Assembly: GCA_016197405.1 (NCBI GenBank) | Contig: JACPVR010000028.1 | Span: 62,001-126,000, forward strand | DNA length: 64,000 bases | Origin: Mycobacterium sp. | GTDB taxonomy: Bacteria; Actinomycetota; Actinomycetes; Mycobacteriales; Mycobacteriaceae | Direction: 5' to 3' | Shown here: one piece after another, positions 52,576 through 60,329 of the stretch | Numbering within the stretch: position 1 is the stretch's first letter | How the letters are laid out: the number at the start of each line of letters is the position of its first letter | Notes under the pieces: model-generated | Told to the model about the DNA's origin: nothing | The model's input: the letters and a program-made list of their open reading frames with translations, nothing else | The model's database searches: none | Made by a program: the position numbers and the translations under genes

Positions 52576-52580
52576 GCGGG
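52555..52580. terminator. Hairpin terminator between convergent genes with AACGCACGTTT core
   Basis: CCCGCC-C-AAAC, loop GCAC, GTTT-A-GGCGGG: ten pairs with one internal mismatch. An outer AAACCTC (52542-52548) pairs with GAGGTTT (52590-52596). It covers the ligase stop codon and can serve both strands. The core resembles the hairpin at 18267-18300. Confidence 0.65.
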
Positions 52581-52594
52581 AAAGTGCGAGAGGT

Positions 52595-54238
52595 TTACGC
52601 CTTTTCGTCGATGTCGGCGCTGCGACCGGTCGCGGCGTGGTGGCCCGCCCGGTAGCCGAAAACCATTGCGGGCCCGATTGTCCCGCCGGCACCTCCGTAG
52701 GCCCGACCCGTGACTCCCGCCATCGCGTTCCCGGCGGCGTAGAGCCCGGGGATCACCGCGCCGGAGACGTGGCGCACGCGGCCGTCGGCGTCGGTGCGCG
52801 GCCCGCCTTTGGTGCCCATGGCGCCCAGCGCCACCGGGACGGCGTAGAACGGCGCGGTGTCCAGCGGGCCAAGGGTCTGCCCGGCCGGCGACGAGGCGTT
52901 CGGGTCGCCCCAGTATCCGTCGTAAGCGCTTGCGCCGCGGCCGAAGTCCGGGTCGGTGGGATCGATCGGATCCGACACGTTGTCATTCCAGGCGGCCACC
53001 GTTGCGGCCAGCCCTTCGGCGTCGACGCCGATCTTGCCGGCCAGCTCGGCGAGATCGCGTGACTTGCAGAACCAGTCCGGTGCCTCACCGCCGGGCTCGA
53101 CACCCAGGAAGCCATACCGCTTGAGGTGCTGATCGTCGAAGACTATCCACGCCGGGTCGTTGACGTAACCCTCACGCGGGTGCAGGTATTGGAATGCGCC
53201 CGCCATCGAGTTGTAGTCACACGCCTCGTTGATGAACCGCTTACCCGCCCGGTTGACGATGATGCTGCGCGGCCGGGTGCGCTCCAGGCGCACACTGCGG
53301 CTGCGCTGATGCCCGTCGATGGTGTCGCCCGGGATCTGGATCACCGGCACCCACCAGGCCTCACCCATATTGGCCAGGTCGGCGCCGTGTGCCATCGCCA
53401 TTCGCAGTGCGTCGCCGGTGTTGTTCGGCGGTGACACCGGACCGTGCATCGGCCCACGCAGGAAGGCCTCGACCAGCCCGGTGTCCCACTCGAAACCACC
53501 GTTGGCCAGGATCACGCCGCGGCGGGCACGGACCTCGAAGGTGTCCTCACCGCTACTGAACCGGGCGCCCACGATGGCGCCGTCGACGGCCAGCAGTTCG
53601 GTGGCGCGCGTCTGTGTGTGTGGGACGACACCGATGTCGAGCAGGCCCTTGAGCAGACCCGCGATCATCGCCGCCCCGGCCACCACGATATCGCCGGAGT
53701 CGTCGGTGATGTCTGCATGCAGGCGGGCCCTGGTCTCGGCGTCGATCCCGACATTGCTGAAATCCGCTGGGAACGAGGTGATCCGGTCGCGCCAGTCCGG
53801 AATTCGGGACAGGTCGTAGGGGACCGGACCCAGTGAACGACCGCCGCCCGGCCGGCCGCCGGGAAGCTCGGGCTTGTAGTCGGGGAACCCGGTGGCGATC
53901 TCGAGGCGCAGCTCACTGTGCGCTTCGACGAAATCGATCATCGGCTGGCCGGTGCGCACGAAGGTCTCCACCAGATCCTCGTCCATGGCGCCGAAGGATT
54001 GCGCCCGCAGGTATGCCATCGCGTCGGACACCGTGAGGTTCTCGGCCCGGTCGTGCGCGGGGATCCAGGCGATACCACCCGATACCGCGGTGGTGCCGCC
54101 CACTGTCGCCGACTTTTCGAATACGGCGACCTCGGCGCCGTGGACGGCGGCGGTCAACGCGGCGGTCAGGCCCGCGCCGCCGGTGCCGAGCACGATGACG
54201 TCGACGTCTCGGGTGTCGTCGGATCCGGGGTGAGTCAC
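52595..54238 (-). CDS. FAD-dependent dehydrogenase, KstD-like (FAD_binding_2 family)
   Basis: A 547-residue flavoprotein with the dinucleotide motif GTGGAG (18-23), EKSATVGGTTAVSGG, and the C-terminal FAD block AGNAMAGVTGRAYGGAGGTIGPAM. It belongs with 3-ketosteroid-delta1-dehydrogenases and fumarate-reductase-like enzymes, which remove or add hydrogen next to a carbonyl. A steroid substrate is not proven; other cyclic ketones are possible. It follows the IclR gene by 33 bases and is probably cotranscribed with it. A second KstD-like gene lies at 58554. Confidence 0.9.
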   Translation of the reverse strand: MTHPGSDDTRDVDVIVLGTGGAGLTAALTAAVHGAEVAVFEKSATVGGTTAVSGGIAWIPAHDRAENLTVSDAMAYLRAQSFGAMDEDLVETFVRTGQPMIDFVEAHSELRLEIATGFPDYKPELPGGRPGGGRSLGPVPYDLSRIPDWRDRITSFPADFSNVGIDAETRARLHADITDDSGDIVVAGAAMIAGLLKGLLDIGVVPHTQTRATELLAVDGAIVGARFSSGEDTFEVRARRGVILANGGFEWDTGLVEAFLRGPMHGPVSPPNNTGDALRMAMAHGADLANMGEAWWVPVIQIPGDTIDGHQRSRSVRLERTRPRSIIVNRAGKRFINEACDYNSMAGAFQYLHPREGYVNDPAWIVFDDQHLKRYGFLGVEPGGEAPDWFCKSRDLAELAGKIGVDAEGLAATVAAWNDNVSDPIDPTDPDFGRGASAYDGYWGDPNASSPAGQTLGPLDTAPFYAVPVALGAMGTKGGPRTDADGRVRHVSGAVIPGLYAAGNAMAGVTGRAYGGAGGTIGPAMVFGYRAGHHAATGRSADIDEKA

Positions 54239-54271
54239 TGAGTTGTCCTTTCGAGTCAGGATGAGCCGGGC

Positions 54272-55003
54272 TCAGCGCAGCAGCTCGGCGAGTTCCTCGG
54301 CGGCGGCGGCGACCGCTTCACGGCCGTGCGCGACGACATCCTCGCGATGCGAGATCAGGTTGATACAGGTCGGCGGGGCCGGCGGGAGCCGGTGTACCGC
54401 GACCGCCAAACCGTAGGTATTGGGCTCGATTTCACCGTGGGTTATCACCCATCCGCGTTCGCGGGTCAGTGCCACCAGGTCGCGTTCACCGGTTCGCGGC
54501 GGCATGCTCGCCAGCAGTGCGATGCCGGCGGCGCCTCGGTCCAGCGGGTAGCGGCTGCCCTCGTGAAAGGACATCTGGTAGACGGGCTGGGTCGGCACGA
54601 TGACCGCGACGGCCACCTGTTGATCACCCTCGGCGATGAGCAACGACACCGTCGTGGAGAGTTCCTCGGCCAGTGCGCGCAGGCGGGGCAGGCACAGCTG
54701 GCGCAGATTGTTGTCGAATGACGCGCCGAGCGTCGCCAGGCCCGAGGCCGGCCGGTAGCGGCCCTCCGAATCCCGGGCCACCATGCGGAATTGGGCCAGG
54801 GTGGCCAGCAGGCGGTAGGCGATCGTGCGATGCACGCCGACGCGATCGGCGACCTGCTGGACGGTCAGCCCGTCGGGAGCGGCCGCTACGCACTGCAGGG
54901 CCGTCAGCCCCCGCGCCAGGGTCTGCGAACCCGGCATCGCGTTGGCCGGCGCGGTGCCGGCCGGCTCTGCCGCCCGTGGCTGTGGTCCCTTGACAGACGT
55001 CAC
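54272..55003 (-). CDS. IclR family transcriptional regulator
   Basis: A 243-residue IclR protein: an N-terminal winged helix at about 25-85 (SQTLARGLTALQCVAAAPDG, LTVQQVADRVGVHRTIAYRL) and a C-terminal GAF-like effector domain (SFHEGSRYPLDRGAAGIALL). IclR proteins commonly control aromatic-acid catabolic operons. It is divergent from the meta-cleavage operon at 55107, with a palindrome in the gap, and is the likely local regulator of that operon and of itself. Confidence 0.9.
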   Translation of the reverse strand: MTSVKGPQPRAAEPAGTAPANAMPGSQTLARGLTALQCVAAAPDGLTVQQVADRVGVHRTIAYRLLATLAQFRMVARDSEGRYRPASGLATLGASFDNNLRQLCLPRLRALAEELSTTVSLLIAEGDQQVAVAVIVPTQPVYQMSFHEGSRYPLDRGAAGIALLASMPPRTGERDLVALTRERGWVITHGEIEPNTYGLAVAVHRLPPAPPTCINLISHREDVVAHGREAVAAAAEELAELLR

Positions 55004-55029
55004 GATGAGAGTGATGCTCTATACATAGT

Positions 55030-55055
55030 GCACATTGATGTGCGATTTTAGCACA
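55030..55055. promoter_or_regulatory. Putative IclR operator: GCACAT-TG-ATGTGC plus a third half-site
   Basis: GCACATTGATGTGC (55030-55043) is a perfect 14-base palindrome. TGTGC-N7-GCACA (55039-55055) overlaps it with a third half-site. It lies 27 bases upstream of the IclR start and between the two divergent transcripts. Confidence 0.6.
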
Positions 55056-55072
55056 CAATCATCGCATGAAAA

Positions 55073-55087
55073 GAGAATGATATTTCC
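55073..55087. promoter_or_regulatory. GAGAAT-type palindrome ahead of the meta-cleavage operon
   Basis: GAGAATGATATTTCC, one mismatch from full symmetry, 20 bases before the GTG at 55107. It brings the meta-cleavage operon under the same putative operator as the genes at 3408 and 31159, in addition to the IclR site. Confidence 0.55.
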
Positions 55088-55106
55088 GCAGGCAGAAGGG
55101 TAATTT

Positions 55107-55970
55107 GTGGCGGAGTTCGAGAGCATCTGGAGCGATCTGCAGGGCGTTTCGTTCTCGCAGGGCTACCTGGATGCGGGTGGTGTCCGGACGCGTTACCTGC
55201 ACGCCGGAGATGGCGATAAGCCCGTCCTGATCCTGCTGCACGGCTCCGGCGGGCACGCCGAGGCATATGTCCGGAACCTGGAGGCACACGCCGAGCATTT
55301 CTCCACCTGGTCGATCGACATGCTCGGACACGGATACACCGACAAACCCGGCCACCCGCTCGAGGTGTCGCACTATGTCGACCACCTCCTGGCATTCGCA
55401 GACACCATCGGCGCCGACCGATTCCACCTGTCCGGCGAATCGCTGGGTGGTTGGGTGGCATCGCGGGCCGCCGTCGACCACCCGGAGCGGATCGACCGGC
55501 TGGTCCTCAACACCGCGGGCGGATCGCAGGCCGACCCCGAGGTGATGAAGCGCATCGTCACGTTGTCGATGGCCGCTGTCGAGGCGCCCGAGTGGGAGAC
55601 CGTGGCGGCCCGGATCAAATGGCTGATGGCCGACAAGACCAAGGATTACGACGATGTGGTGGCCAGCAGGCAGCGCATCTACCGGCAGCCCGGTTTCGTC
55701 GGCGCCATGAGCGACATCATGGCGCTACAGGATCCGCAGATCCGCGCCCGCAATATTCTCGGTCCGCAGGACTACGGCGCCATCACCGCGCCGACTCTGG
55801 TCCTGTGGACCAGTGACGATCCCACCGCCGATGTCAGCGAGGGCAAACGTATCGCCACGATGATCCCGGGGGCCCGATTCGAAGTCATGCAAGGATGCGG
55901 GCACTGGCCGCAGTACGAGGACCCCAAGACCTTCGACCGCTTGCACATCGACTTCTTGCTGGGGCACTGA
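55107..55970 (+). CDS. Alpha/beta hydrolase of the meta-cleavage product (C-C) hydrolase type
   Basis: A 287-residue hydrolase starting with GTG. It has the oxyanion segment HGSGGH (45-50), the nucleophile elbow GESLGG with Ser112, an acid at Asp237/238 (WTSDDP) and His266 (GCGHWPQ). It resembles MhpC/BphD/HsaD hydrolases that split 2-hydroxy-6-oxo-dienoates after extradiol ring cleavage. The neighbouring MhpA- and MhpB-like genes support that role. It is the first gene of a plus-strand operon running to the window end. Confidence 0.88.
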   Translation: MAEFESIWSDLQGVSFSQGYLDAGGVRTRYLHAGDGDKPVLILLHGSGGHAEAYVRNLEAHAEHFSTWSIDMLGHGYTDKPGHPLEVSHYVDHLLAFADTIGADRFHLSGESLGGWVASRAAVDHPERIDRLVLNTAGGSQADPEVMKRIVTLSMAAVEAPEWETVAARIKWLMADKTKDYDDVVASRQRIYRQPGFVGAMSDIMALQDPQIRARNILGPQDYGAITAPTLVLWTSDDPTADVSEGKRIATMIPGARFEVMQGCGHWPQYEDPKTFDRLHIDFLLGH

Positions 55971-57683
55971 ATGCCCACCACCGCAAAGACTCCCGACGTC
56001 GACGTCGACGTCGCGATCGTAGGAGCCGGCCCGGTCGGGCTGACGCTGGCCAACATCCTCGGGCAGCAGGGCGTCTCGACACTGGTGGTCGACGAGCGCG
56101 ACAGCCTCATCGACTACCCACGCGGCGTCGGCCTCGACGACGAATCGCTGCGCACCTTCCAGTCGATCGGGCTCGTCGACGCCGTGCTTCCGCACACCGT
56201 CCCCAACCAGATCCTGCGGTTCTTCGATGCCAATCGCAGACTGCTGGTGGAGATGGCACCGCCGGACGCCCGATTCGGCTGGCCCAAACGCAACGGATTC
56301 GTCCAGCCCATGGTCGATGCCGAATTGCTCTCCGGCCTGGACCGATTCGCGCACGTAGGGGTGCGCTGGGGCGCCCAGATGACCGAGTGCGCCGAGGACG
56401 CCGACGGTGTGACACTCACACTTGCCGACGGTGAACGGATCCGCACGGCATACGTCGTCGGCTGCGACGGCGGCCGCAGCGCGACCCGGCATCTGATGGG
56501 TGTGGCGTTCGAGGGCACCACGTCGCCGACGCGGTGGGTGGTGATCGATCTGGCCAACGACCCACTCGGGCATCCCAACAGTGAGGTCGGTGCCGATCCG
56601 GACCGGCCCTACGCGTCGATCTCGATCGCACACGGGATCAGGCGTTTCGAGTTCATGATCCACGCTCACGAATCCGACGAGCTGGCTTCCGATCCCGCAT
56701 TCGTATCGAAGCTCCTCGCGACCTTCGTGCCGCACCCCGACCGGGTCGATGTCATCAGGCACCGGGTGTACACCCACCACTCGCGCATCGCCGACACCTT
56801 CCGCAAGGGCCGGCTGATGCTGGCCGGTGATGCCGCGCACCTGATGCCGGTGTGGCAGGGCCAGGGCTACAACAGCGGGATAAGGGATGCGGCGAACCTG
56901 GGCTGGAAGCTGGCCGCGGTGGTGAACGGACAGGCCGGCGAGGAGTTGCTCGACAGCTACGACGTCGAACGCCGTAAACATGCCCGGGCCATGATCGACC
57001 TGTCCACCATGGTGGGCCGGGTCATCTCGCCGACGAATCGCCGCGTCGCCGCGATTCGTGATCGGTTGATCCGCGGGGCATCGATCGTGCCGTCACTGAA
57101 ACGCTATGTGCTGGAGATGCGCTTCAAGCCGATGCCCCGTTACGAGCAGGGTGCGGTGGTACACGACAGCACCCCGCCGGCGCCGGGTTCGGCGGTCGGC
57201 ACACTGTTCATCCAGCCGCGGGTGGACACGCGCACGGCGCGCGACGTCCTGCTCGACGATGTCATCGGACCGTGGTTCGCGGTGTTGTGCTGGAACAACA
57301 ACCCGCGCCGACTACTCGGCGACCAGGAATTCCAGCGCTGGAAACAGCTGGGTGCGAGGTTCATCGCTGCCCGGCCGGTCACCCAGCTGGACTGGAATGC
57401 CAAGGGCGAGAATCCTGATGAGGATATCGTCGTGATCGGTGACCGCACCGGTGCGCTCAAACGCTTCTTCGACGGCCAACGCGAATCGGTGCTGTTCCTT
57501 CGCCCGGACCGTTGTATCGCGGGATCGTGTATCGCCCAACTCGCCCCCGAACTCAGCGCCCGGCTCGTCGATGCGCTGCGTCTCACCGACATCCCCGCGG
57601 CAGGAGGTGATTCCGATGACGCAACCAGCTCTGTGCTGTATGTCGCACAGTCCGCTGCTGAACCTTCCGGGGCCGGCAGCTGA
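55971..57683 (+). CDS. mhpA: FAD-dependent aromatic hydroxylase, MhpA-like
   Basis: A 570-residue class A flavin monooxygenase: GAGPVG (18-23), GCDGGRSATR (DG motif, 166-167) and LMLAGDAAHLMPVWQGQG (GD motif, 286-287), then a thioredoxin-like C-terminal domain. It resembles 3-(3-hydroxyphenyl)propionate hydroxylase, which makes the catechol that MhpB cleaves. It starts right after the hydrolase stop. Its last 68 bases overlap the start of the mhpB-like gene in another frame. Whether the substrate is really hydroxyphenylpropionate is not shown. Confidence 0.88.
   Translation: MPTTAKTPDVDVDVAIVGAGPVGLTLANILGQQGVSTLVVDERDSLIDYPRGVGLDDESLRTFQSIGLVDAVLPHTVPNQILRFFDANRRLLVEMAPPDARFGWPKRNGFVQPMVDAELLSGLDRFAHVGVRWGAQMTECAEDADGVTLTLADGERIRTAYVVGCDGGRSATRHLMGVAFEGTTSPTRWVVIDLANDPLGHPNSEVGADPDRPYASISIAHGIRRFEFMIHAHESDELASDPAFVSKLLATFVPHPDRVDVIRHRVYTHHSRIADTFRKGRLMLAGDAAHLMPVWQGQGYNSGIRDAANLGWKLAAVVNGQAGEELLDSYDVERRKHARAMIDLSTMVGRVISPTNRRVAAIRDRLIRGASIVPSLKRYVLEMRFKPMPRYEQGAVVHDSTPPAPGSAVGTLFIQPRVDTRTARDVLLDDVIGPWFAVLCWNNNPRRLLGDQEFQRWKQLGARFIAARPVTQLDWNAKGENPDEDIVVIGDRTGALKRFFDGQRESVLFLRPDRCIAGSCIAQLAPELSARLVDALRLTDIPAAGGDSDDATSSVLYVAQSAAEPSGAGS
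57602..57610 (+). promoter_or_regulatory. Ribosome binding site of the mhpB-like gene, inside mhpA
   Basis: AGGAGGTGA, five bases before the ATG at 57616. It is a near-perfect anti-16S match lying within the mhpA-like coding region, and it decides the mhpB start. Confidence 0.75.
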
Positions 57684-58557
57684 CGTGCTCGACGACATCG
57701 GCGGCGCGCTGGCAGCGGCACGCGATTTCGTGGCGCGCTTCGATCCCGAACTGGTGGTGATCTTCTCGCCGGATCACTACAACGGGTTCTTCTACCGGCT
57801 CATGCCACCGTTCTGCATCGGCACCGCCGCCACCGGTATCGGCGACTACGGGACCCAGACCGGACCGTTGAACGTACCCGCGGACCTCGCAACCGCCTGT
57901 GCCACTGCGGTTCTCGACGACGGGGTCGATGTCGCGATATCGGCGGGTATCGACGTCGACCACGGTACGGTGCAACCGCTGCAGGTGCTCTTCGGCGACG
58001 CAGGTGCGCGTCCGGTCATCCCGGTCTTCATCAACTCAGTTGCCACCCCGCTGGGACCGATCCGGCGATCCAGGGCGCTGGGCACCGCCGTCGGTCGGTT
58101 CCTGGCAACCCTGGACAAGCGGGTGCTCATCGTCGGGTCCGGCGGCCTCTCGCATGATCCACCGGTGCCGACGCTCGCGACCGCACCGCCGGCGGCACTG
58201 GACCGCATCGTGCGCGGGGCCCCGATGAGCCCGCAACAGCGGGCGGCCCGGCAGGATGCGGTGATAGCGGCCGCGCGGGACTTCGCCCACGGGCAGAGTT
58301 CGCTGCAACCGCTCAATCCTGATTGGGACACCGCGTTCCTGGAACTTCTCGATACCAATCGGCTTGCCGACGTGGACAACTGGTCCAACTCCTGGATCGC
58401 CGCCGAAGCGGGAAACTCCGCCCATGAAGTCCGCACCTGGGTGGCGGCGTTCGCGGCCCTCGCCGCGTTCGGACCTTATGAGACCTCCAGCCACTACTAT
58501 CGGCCGGTTCCGGATCTGATCGCCGGCTTCGCCGTCCGGACGGCGGTACCCCGATGA
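57616..58557 (+). CDS. mhpB: Class III extradiol ring-cleavage dioxygenase, MhpB-like
   Basis: A 313-residue LigB-fold dioxygenase, almost the length of E. coli MhpB. N-terminal ALCCMSHSPLL and VVIFSPDHYNGFF carry the iron-binding histidines, with SAGIDVDHGTVQPLQVLF and GSGGLSHDPPVP following. It cleaves a catechol such as 2,3-dihydroxyphenylpropionate next to a hydroxyl. The start at 57616 is supported by a strong ribosome site. The stop overlaps the next gene by four bases. Confidence 0.92.
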   Translation: MTQPALCCMSHSPLLNLPGPAADVLDDIGGALAAARDFVARFDPELVVIFSPDHYNGFFYRLMPPFCIGTAATGIGDYGTQTGPLNVPADLATACATAVLDDGVDVAISAGIDVDHGTVQPLQVLFGDAGARPVIPVFINSVATPLGPIRRSRALGTAVGRFLATLDKRVLIVGSGGLSHDPPVPTLATAPPAALDRIVRGAPMSPQQRAARQDAVIAAARDFAHGQSSLQPLNPDWDTAFLELLDTNRLADVDNWSNSWIAAEAGNSAHEVRTWVAAFAALAAFGPYETSSHYYRPVPDLIAGFAVRTAVPR

Positions 58558-60329
58558 GCCCGACTGAAACCCGGCCGGCTTTCGACCACACGGTCGATGT
58601 TCTGGTGGTCGGCAGCGGCGGTGGCGGAATGACCGCCGCGCTGGCCGCCGATGCCGCCGGACTGGACACCCTGCTGGTCGAGAAGTCGCCGCAGTTCGGC
58701 GGTTCCACCGCGTTGTCGGGCGGCGGTATCTGGGTCCCCGGTGCTCCCGCGCAACGCCGCGAGGGATATGCGCCCGACCCCGACGGTGTCGTCGACTACC
58801 TCAAGCGCATCACCGACGGTCTGGTCAGCGAAGCCCGGATTCGCAAGTACGTCGACGCCGCTCCCGAGATGATGGAATTCCTGGAGAAGCGCAGCGAGTG
58901 GTTCGAATTCGTCTGGAAACCCGGCTACGCCGACTATTACCCGGAACTGCCGGGCGGCTCGGAGCTGGGCAGCACCATCAACGTGCCGGCCATCGACCTG
59001 CGCAAGCTCGGTGACCTGGAGCCGGACCTGTTGCAACCTCTGGCGCTGGCACCGAAGGGAATCTGGTTCGCGCCCAAGGATCTGCGGCTTTTCTACCAGG
59101 TCCGGCAGAACTGGCGCGGTAAGGCCGTGCTGGTGAAATTGATCTGGCGGATGTTGCGCGCCAGGGTCTTCGGTGACCGGATGGCAGCGATCGGCCAGTC
59201 GCTGGCGGCACGGATGCGCCTGGCGCTGCGCGACCAGGACATCCCGCTGTGGCTCGGCGCGCCGATGACCGAGCTCATCACCGATGCCGACGGCACCGTC
59301 GTTGGCGCCGTCGTCGAGCATCAAGGTGCCACCAGGCGGATCGCTGCCCGCCGCGGTGTCATCATCGCCTCCGGTGGTTTCGACCACGATATGGCGTGGC
59401 GCCGCGAACAGCTGCCGGTGCTGGAGAGAGACTGGAGCTTCGGCAATCCCGCGGCCACCGGCGACGGTATCCGGGCCGGGGAGAAAGTCGGCGCCGCAAC
59501 CGAATTGCTGGACGAGGCCTGGTGGTTCCCGGCGATGTGCTGGCCCGACGGACGGCTGCAGTTCATGCTCAACGAGCGCATGATGCCGTCGCAGTTCGTC
59601 GTCAACGGCGCGGGCCGGCGGTTCATCAACGAGGCCGCACCCTATATGGATTTCGCCCACGCCATGATCGACGGCCAGCAAAGCGGGGAAACCCACATCC
59701 CGTGCTGGTTGATCACCGACCAGCGCTCGTTTCACCGCTATGTGGTCGGCGGCCATCTGCCCATCCCGAAGATCCCGTTCGCCCCGGTGCCGACCGGAAG
59801 AAAACTGCCCAAGGCGTGGCTGGCGTCCGGCATCGTCAAACAGGCCGACACCTTCGCGGATCTGGCAGCCCAGATCGGGGTACCGGCCGAGGCGCTCACC
59901 GATACCGCTGCCCGGTTCAACGAGCTGGCGGCCAAGGGGCACGACGACGACTTCAACCGTGGTGACAGCGCCTACGACAACTACTACGGCGACCCGACAC
60001 TGCCGAACCCGAACCTGTACCCGCTGACCGGGCCGCCGTACTACGCATTCCAGATAATCCTCGGCGACCTGGGCACATCGGGCGGTCTGCGCACCGACGA
60101 GTTCGCCCGCGTGCTGCGTGACGACGACAGCGTCATCGACGGGCTCTACGCGGTCGGTAATGCGTCCGCGGCCGTGATGGGCCGCAGCTACGCCGGGGCG
60201 GGCGCCACCATCGGGCCCGCGATGACGTTCGGCTATGTGGCCGCCCGCCACATCGCCGAGAACCTCACCACTGCACCGCATGTGGACCACACCGACCTGC
60301 AGATCAAACCCCTAGGAGGCAACCGATGA
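58554..60329 (+). CDS. FAD-dependent dehydrogenase, KstD-like (FAD_binding_2 family)
   Basis: A 591-residue flavoprotein with GSGGGG (20-25), EKSPQFGGSTALSGGGIWVP, a long cap domain, GPPYYAFQIILGDLGTSGG and AVMGRSYAGAGATIGPAM at the end. It is closer in layout to 3-ketosteroid-delta1-dehydrogenases than the 52595 product, but its occurrence inside a phenylpropionate-type operon leaves the substrate open. It overlaps mhpB and the next gene by four bases each. Confidence 0.9.
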   Translation: MSPTETRPAFDHTVDVLVVGSGGGGMTAALAADAAGLDTLLVEKSPQFGGSTALSGGGIWVPGAPAQRREGYAPDPDGVVDYLKRITDGLVSEARIRKYVDAAPEMMEFLEKRSEWFEFVWKPGYADYYPELPGGSELGSTINVPAIDLRKLGDLEPDLLQPLALAPKGIWFAPKDLRLFYQVRQNWRGKAVLVKLIWRMLRARVFGDRMAAIGQSLAARMRLALRDQDIPLWLGAPMTELITDADGTVVGAVVEHQGATRRIAARRGVIIASGGFDHDMAWRREQLPVLERDWSFGNPAATGDGIRAGEKVGAATELLDEAWWFPAMCWPDGRLQFMLNERMMPSQFVVNGAGRRFINEAAPYMDFAHAMIDGQQSGETHIPCWLITDQRSFHRYVVGGHLPIPKIPFAPVPTGRKLPKAWLASGIVKQADTFADLAAQIGVPAEALTDTAARFNELAAKGHDDDFNRGDSAYDNYYGDPTLPNPNLYPLTGPPYYAFQIILGDLGTSGGLRTDEFARVLRDDDSVIDGLYAVGNASAAVMGRSYAGAGATIGPAMTFGYVAARHIAENLTTAPHVDHTDLQIKPLGGNR

